Source of the DNA: Desulfovibrionaceae bacterium UBA3823
GTDB lineage: Bacteria > Desulfobacterota > Desulfovibrionia > Desulfovibrionales > Desulfovibrionaceae
DNA: 8,839 nt
NCBI GenBank assembly: GCA_002369295.1
Contig: DFDR01000081.1
Span: forward strand, 1-8,839
Direction: 5' to 3'
Shown: positions 6,349 to 8,839 of the stretch, in pieces
Layout of the letters: each line of letters opens with the position of its first letter
Numbering within the stretch: the stretch's first letter is position 1
The notes under the pieces: generated by a model
Database searches by the model: none
Told to the model about the DNA's origin: nothing
The model's input: only the letters and a program-made list of their open reading frames with translations
Program-made: the position numbers and the translations under genes

Positions 6349-7497
6349 TCAGCGCCCGGACTCCGGATCCAGCCCGCAGCAGTCCAGCGCCTCCGCATAC
6401 TGCGCCCACAGCTCCGAGAGCTGGTAGCGCGTGGACCTGCCGGCGCCGGTGCGCTCTATGGCGCCTGCCTCGCGCAGTTCCCTGAGGACTGCGCGCACGG
6501 CGGGCATGCTCCTGTCCGGCAGGACGGCCGCGGCCTCGGCAGACGTAAAGCCTTCCTTCGCCCCGCGCACAGAGCTGAACACCTTTTGGGCATCGGCGCC
6601 AAGGCGGCTGAACTGCATCTTGATCCGCTCCAGCACGGGGCCAGCCATGCCTTCCATCATCTCGCCCATGCCGGCGTACATGCCGCAGCCGGTGGCAAAG
6701 CCCAGGAAGAAGACGCTGGCAAGGTGGGCTGAAGCCTTCCGCTCCTTGCGCCAGCCGGCCAGCGCAGTCCTTGCCCTGGGCTCGTAGAATTCCCGCAGGC
6801 CATCCAGCGCGGCGCTCATCATGGCGGCCAGGAAGGGCGGGCAGCCCGCGCGGCCCAGCAGGAGCACGGCCGTCAGCCGGCTCATCAGGCCGCTGCCCCG
6901 AGGGAAGGGAACGATGCAGGCAAGGTCGGCCGCGGCTGCCAGGGCAAGCCGCACGCCGCTGACGTCCCCGCGTTCGGAGGCCTCCCGCCAGCCACGGCAC
7001 CACGCCTCCACAGCGCCGGGGACCTCGCCGGCGGCAAGGATGACGCTTGCGTCCATCCCGGCAAGCATGGGGCAGGCCTCTGCCAGGCTGTCCTGCTCCT
7101 GCCTGAAGCGGCCCGCCAGCGGGGCATGGGCGCCGCCCTCCACGGTGCGGTGCAGGGCGAGCAGGGTGTCGGGCGCAACGTCCAGCGCCAGAGGGTCGCT
7201 GCAGACCTCCATCGTTGCCCGGTACAGGCCAAGCGCCTCGCGCTCCGCCTCGTCTGCCGGCTGCAGACTGCCCTTGGCCAGCGCTTCCAGCCTCTCCGCA
7301 TCGACACGGATGCCGTCCAGGGAGCAGGATGCCTGGACGCCCTGGACGGCGGCCGTGCCGTGCATCAGGTCGAGGCCCGGCGATTTCCTCAGTTCGCGCT
7401 TGCGTGACGTCTCCAGATACTCTTCCAGCAGCGCCACCTGCTTAGCCAGCTGACTTGGCCACGAACCAGCCAGCCGCGCATAGTCGAATGTCATCAT
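6349..7497 (-). CDS. Fic-family protein with winged helix, catalytically degenerate (copy B)
   Basis: The intact product has 382 residues. After an N-terminal helical part comes SCSLDG at 57-62, at the position of the inhibitory motif (S/T)xxxE(G/N) but with Asp for Glu. The Fic fold follows: LLALHRTVEGG at 112-122, GRFRQEQ at 129-135, and the core ACIVPFPRGSGLMSRL at 193-208. Fic enzymes with this layout normally read IHPFRDGNGRMSRLL and transfer AMP to hydroxyl groups of target proteins. Here the catalytic His is Val196, the acidic metal ligand is Arg200, Asn is Ser202 and Arg is Leu204, so AMP transfer is very unlikely. Residues about 300-360 form a winged helix (FTSAEAAAVLP, then GAGRSTRYQL), as in the family. 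The ATG at 7497 has a strong AAGGAGG site seven bases upstream; the next codon is also ATG. It lies 30 bases after copy A on the same strand, so one transcript is likely. Cytoplasmic; the role is unknown and a binding or regulatory function is only inference. Confidence 0.82.
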   Translation of the reverse strand: MMTFDYARLAGSWPSQLAKQVALLEEYLETSRKRELRKSPGLDLMHGTAAVQGVQASCSLDGIRVDAERLEALAKGSLQPADEAEREALGLYRATMEVCSDPLALDVAPDTLLALHRTVEGGAHAPLAGRFRQEQDSLAEACPMLAGMDASVILAAGEVPGAVEAWCRGWREASERGDVSGVRLALAAAADLACIVPFPRGSGLMSRLTAVLLLGRAGCPPFLAAMMSAALDGLREFYEPRARTALAGWRKERKASAHLASVFFLGFATGCGMYAGMGEMMEGMAGPVLERIKMQFSRLGADAQKVFSSVRGAKEGFTSAEAAAVLPDRSMPAVRAVLRELREAGAIERTGAGRSTRYQLSELWAQYAEALDCCGLDPESGR

Positions 7498-7527
7498 GCT
7501 CTTTCCTCCTTTTGCCCCATGCGCCGG

Positions 7528-8638
7528 TCAGCTGCGCGCAATCCATTCGTCCGACGCTTCGTAGCGCGTGCCCCTGCCGGTGCCCCGGCGGACCACGCAG
7601 CCTTCCTCCTGCAGGCGCTTCAAGGCCGCGTTCACGGCTGGCCTTTCCAGGCCAGGGCAGGCATCCAGCACGTCAGCGGCGATAAAGCAGCCCTGCGTTC
7701 TCTGCGCGTAGTCCTTGACCCGGTCGTAGGGGGCCTCCGGGCGCGCAAGGGGAACCTCGAGATTCTGCAAGGCTGGTCCAAGCCGGCCGCCCATCGTTTC
7801 GACAAGGGCCGCGAGACCGCCCAGGGAGCTTTGCAGAGCCGACAGCACGGTTCGGACAAAGGGCCAGACCTTGAGTTTCTTTTCGCGTTCCGCACGGCAG
7901 AATTCCGCCACGGCGATGCCCATGTCGACCTTCATGTCCCTGAGGATCTGGAGCAGGACGCAGACAACCTCGGGCCTGATCCCCGACAGGCAGAACAGGA
8001 TCGCCCCCCAGCAGCAGGCTCATGCGCACCGATCCCTTGGCAAAGGGGGACATGTCGATGAAGTCGAGCATGGCGCAGGGAATCAGAGGCAGGCGGTCGA
8101 TCGCGGGATTGGCGGAAGCTTTGATATAGGCTATGAGCCATATCTGCGGCCGGCCAGCGCCTCTCTGGGCATGCACAGCTTGTGCGAGGCAAAAATCCGG
8201 ACGCCCGGCCAGACGTCTGTCAGCATGCATTGCTTGGCCTTGCACTCGCCCGCCCCCTGGGGATCGGCTGCGCGCGATCCGTGCGTGCAGGCGAAGGATG
8301 ATGCTCGAATGGAGCTCCATGGTCTTAGGCTTGGCGAAGATGTCCTGCAGCACATCCCGGCAGCCGAGAATGTCCCGCTCGGTGCCTGCCGCGGGTGCGC
8401 CGCGCCCGGTCGCCAGCTCCGCAAGCCTGGACGTGTCGGCCGCGTTGCCGTCAATGCCGCAGCAGGCATTGGCGGCCTCGTAGAGCAGCTGATTCTTCAC
8501 GACAGCCATGACGGCGTCATTGCGGCAGCTGAAATCCCCAAGTCCGGCAAGCGCTTCGCGGATGCGTCCGCGCATGTCGGCATAGGCCTGCGCATGGCCA
8601 TCCTTGGCCAGAAATTCGTAGTCGTACCTTCTCAGCAT
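7528..8638 (-). pseudogene. Fic-family gene with winged helix, copy A, interrupted by three frameshifts
   Basis: The start MLRRYDYEFLAKDG (8638, with GGAAGGAG nine bases upstream) matches copies B and C. Similarity continues through ACCGIDGN and IILRLHARIARS, then jumps frame. Past a run of five Gs (C 8253-8257 on the + strand) the next frame gives AGECKAKQCMLTDVWPG, which fits copy C (AGRFKRRPNSLARDWPG). Between 8133 and about 8200 the match returns to the first frame for MLDFIDMSPFAKGSVRMSL, the Fic core. At a run of six Gs (C 8004-8009) it shifts again to AILFCLSGIRPEVVCVLL, and stays in frame to the winged helix and stop (CFIAADVLDACPGLERP, then GTGRGTRYEAS). With one base removed, one added and one removed, about 369 residues would be restored, close to copy B. 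The Fic motif reads SPFAKGSVRMSL: His to Ser, acidic residue to Lys. Decay is the simplest view; assembly errors at the G runs or variable runs remain possible. Confidence 0.75.
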
Positions 8639-8723
8639 GCAGAGGGTCTCCTTCCCCAGCTGCAGTTCGAGGCATAGCCGCGCATGCATCGCGCTTCCAT
8701 GCTGCTCTTGTTCTTCAGCGCTC

Positions 8724-8752
8724 TGCATACCCTGTCGGAAGCACAAAGGCAA
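8724..8752 (-). promoter_or_regulatory. possible promoter of the Fic cluster, weak
   Basis: On the minus strand TTGCCT (8752-8747) and TATGCA (8729-8724) are separated by 17 bases, about 90 bases upstream of the copy A start. Matches to the sigma-70 consensus are only 4 and 3 of 6. Nothing else in 8639-8839 looks more like a promoter. A perfect hairpin, GGCAGG-CTT-CCTGCC at 8797-8811, lies further upstream without a T run. Confidence 0.25.
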
Positions 8753-8839
8753 AAGGGAATCTGCGACCACTCCAGACCTGTCTCCATGGCACGGCAGGCA
8801 GGCTTCCTGCCGCCCCGGTGCCGAGGATTCGCGTCCCCC

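Overview
The window reads as chromosomal DNA from a GC-rich betaproteobacterium, most likely a Burkholderiales member. A gut Sutterellaceae-like organism is my guess. The reasons are the rluC/rne divergent arrangement with a HAD phosphatase and a tetrapyrrole-type methyltransferase nearby, the GC-rich codon use, and a QueH-type queuosine enzyme more usual in anaerobes. The genus is an inference from context, not something the sequence proves.

Left part (1-2055): the 3' end of a SAM-dependent methyltransferase on the + strand converges, with a 5-base gap, on a minus-strand pair. That pair is rluC (23S rRNA pseudouridine synthase) followed by a Gph-like HAD phosphatase; the two overlap by one base (TGATG). 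Middle (2056-3169): a 1.1-kb stretch without a convincing protein gene separates rluC from the divergent rne gene. It holds many perfect or near-perfect hairpins and looks like a long structured leader for RNase E. rne (3170-4597) encodes only the catalytic half of RNase E, is 475 aa long, and is closed by a clean intrinsic terminator. queH (4668-5312) follows on the same strand and completes queuosine synthesis in tRNA. So the core part is an RNA-metabolism neighbourhood: rRNA modification, mRNA decay and tRNA modification.

Right part (about 5530-8638): three minus-strand, tandem, mutually homologous genes of the Fic family (Fic fold plus C-terminal winged helix). In transcription order: copy A (8638-7528, three frameshifts), copy B (7497-6349, intact, 382 aa) and copy C (about 6305-5531, no start codon at the homologous position and no winged helix). 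All three have lost the catalytic histidine of the HPFx(D/E)GNGRxxR motif and carry a basic residue where the acidic metal-binding residue belongs. This accessory cluster is the unusual part of the window. It looks like an expanded family of Fic pseudoenzymes in which one copy keeps an open frame while its neighbours decay. Between queH and copy C lie about 220 bases of low-complexity, hairpin- and repeat-rich sequence.
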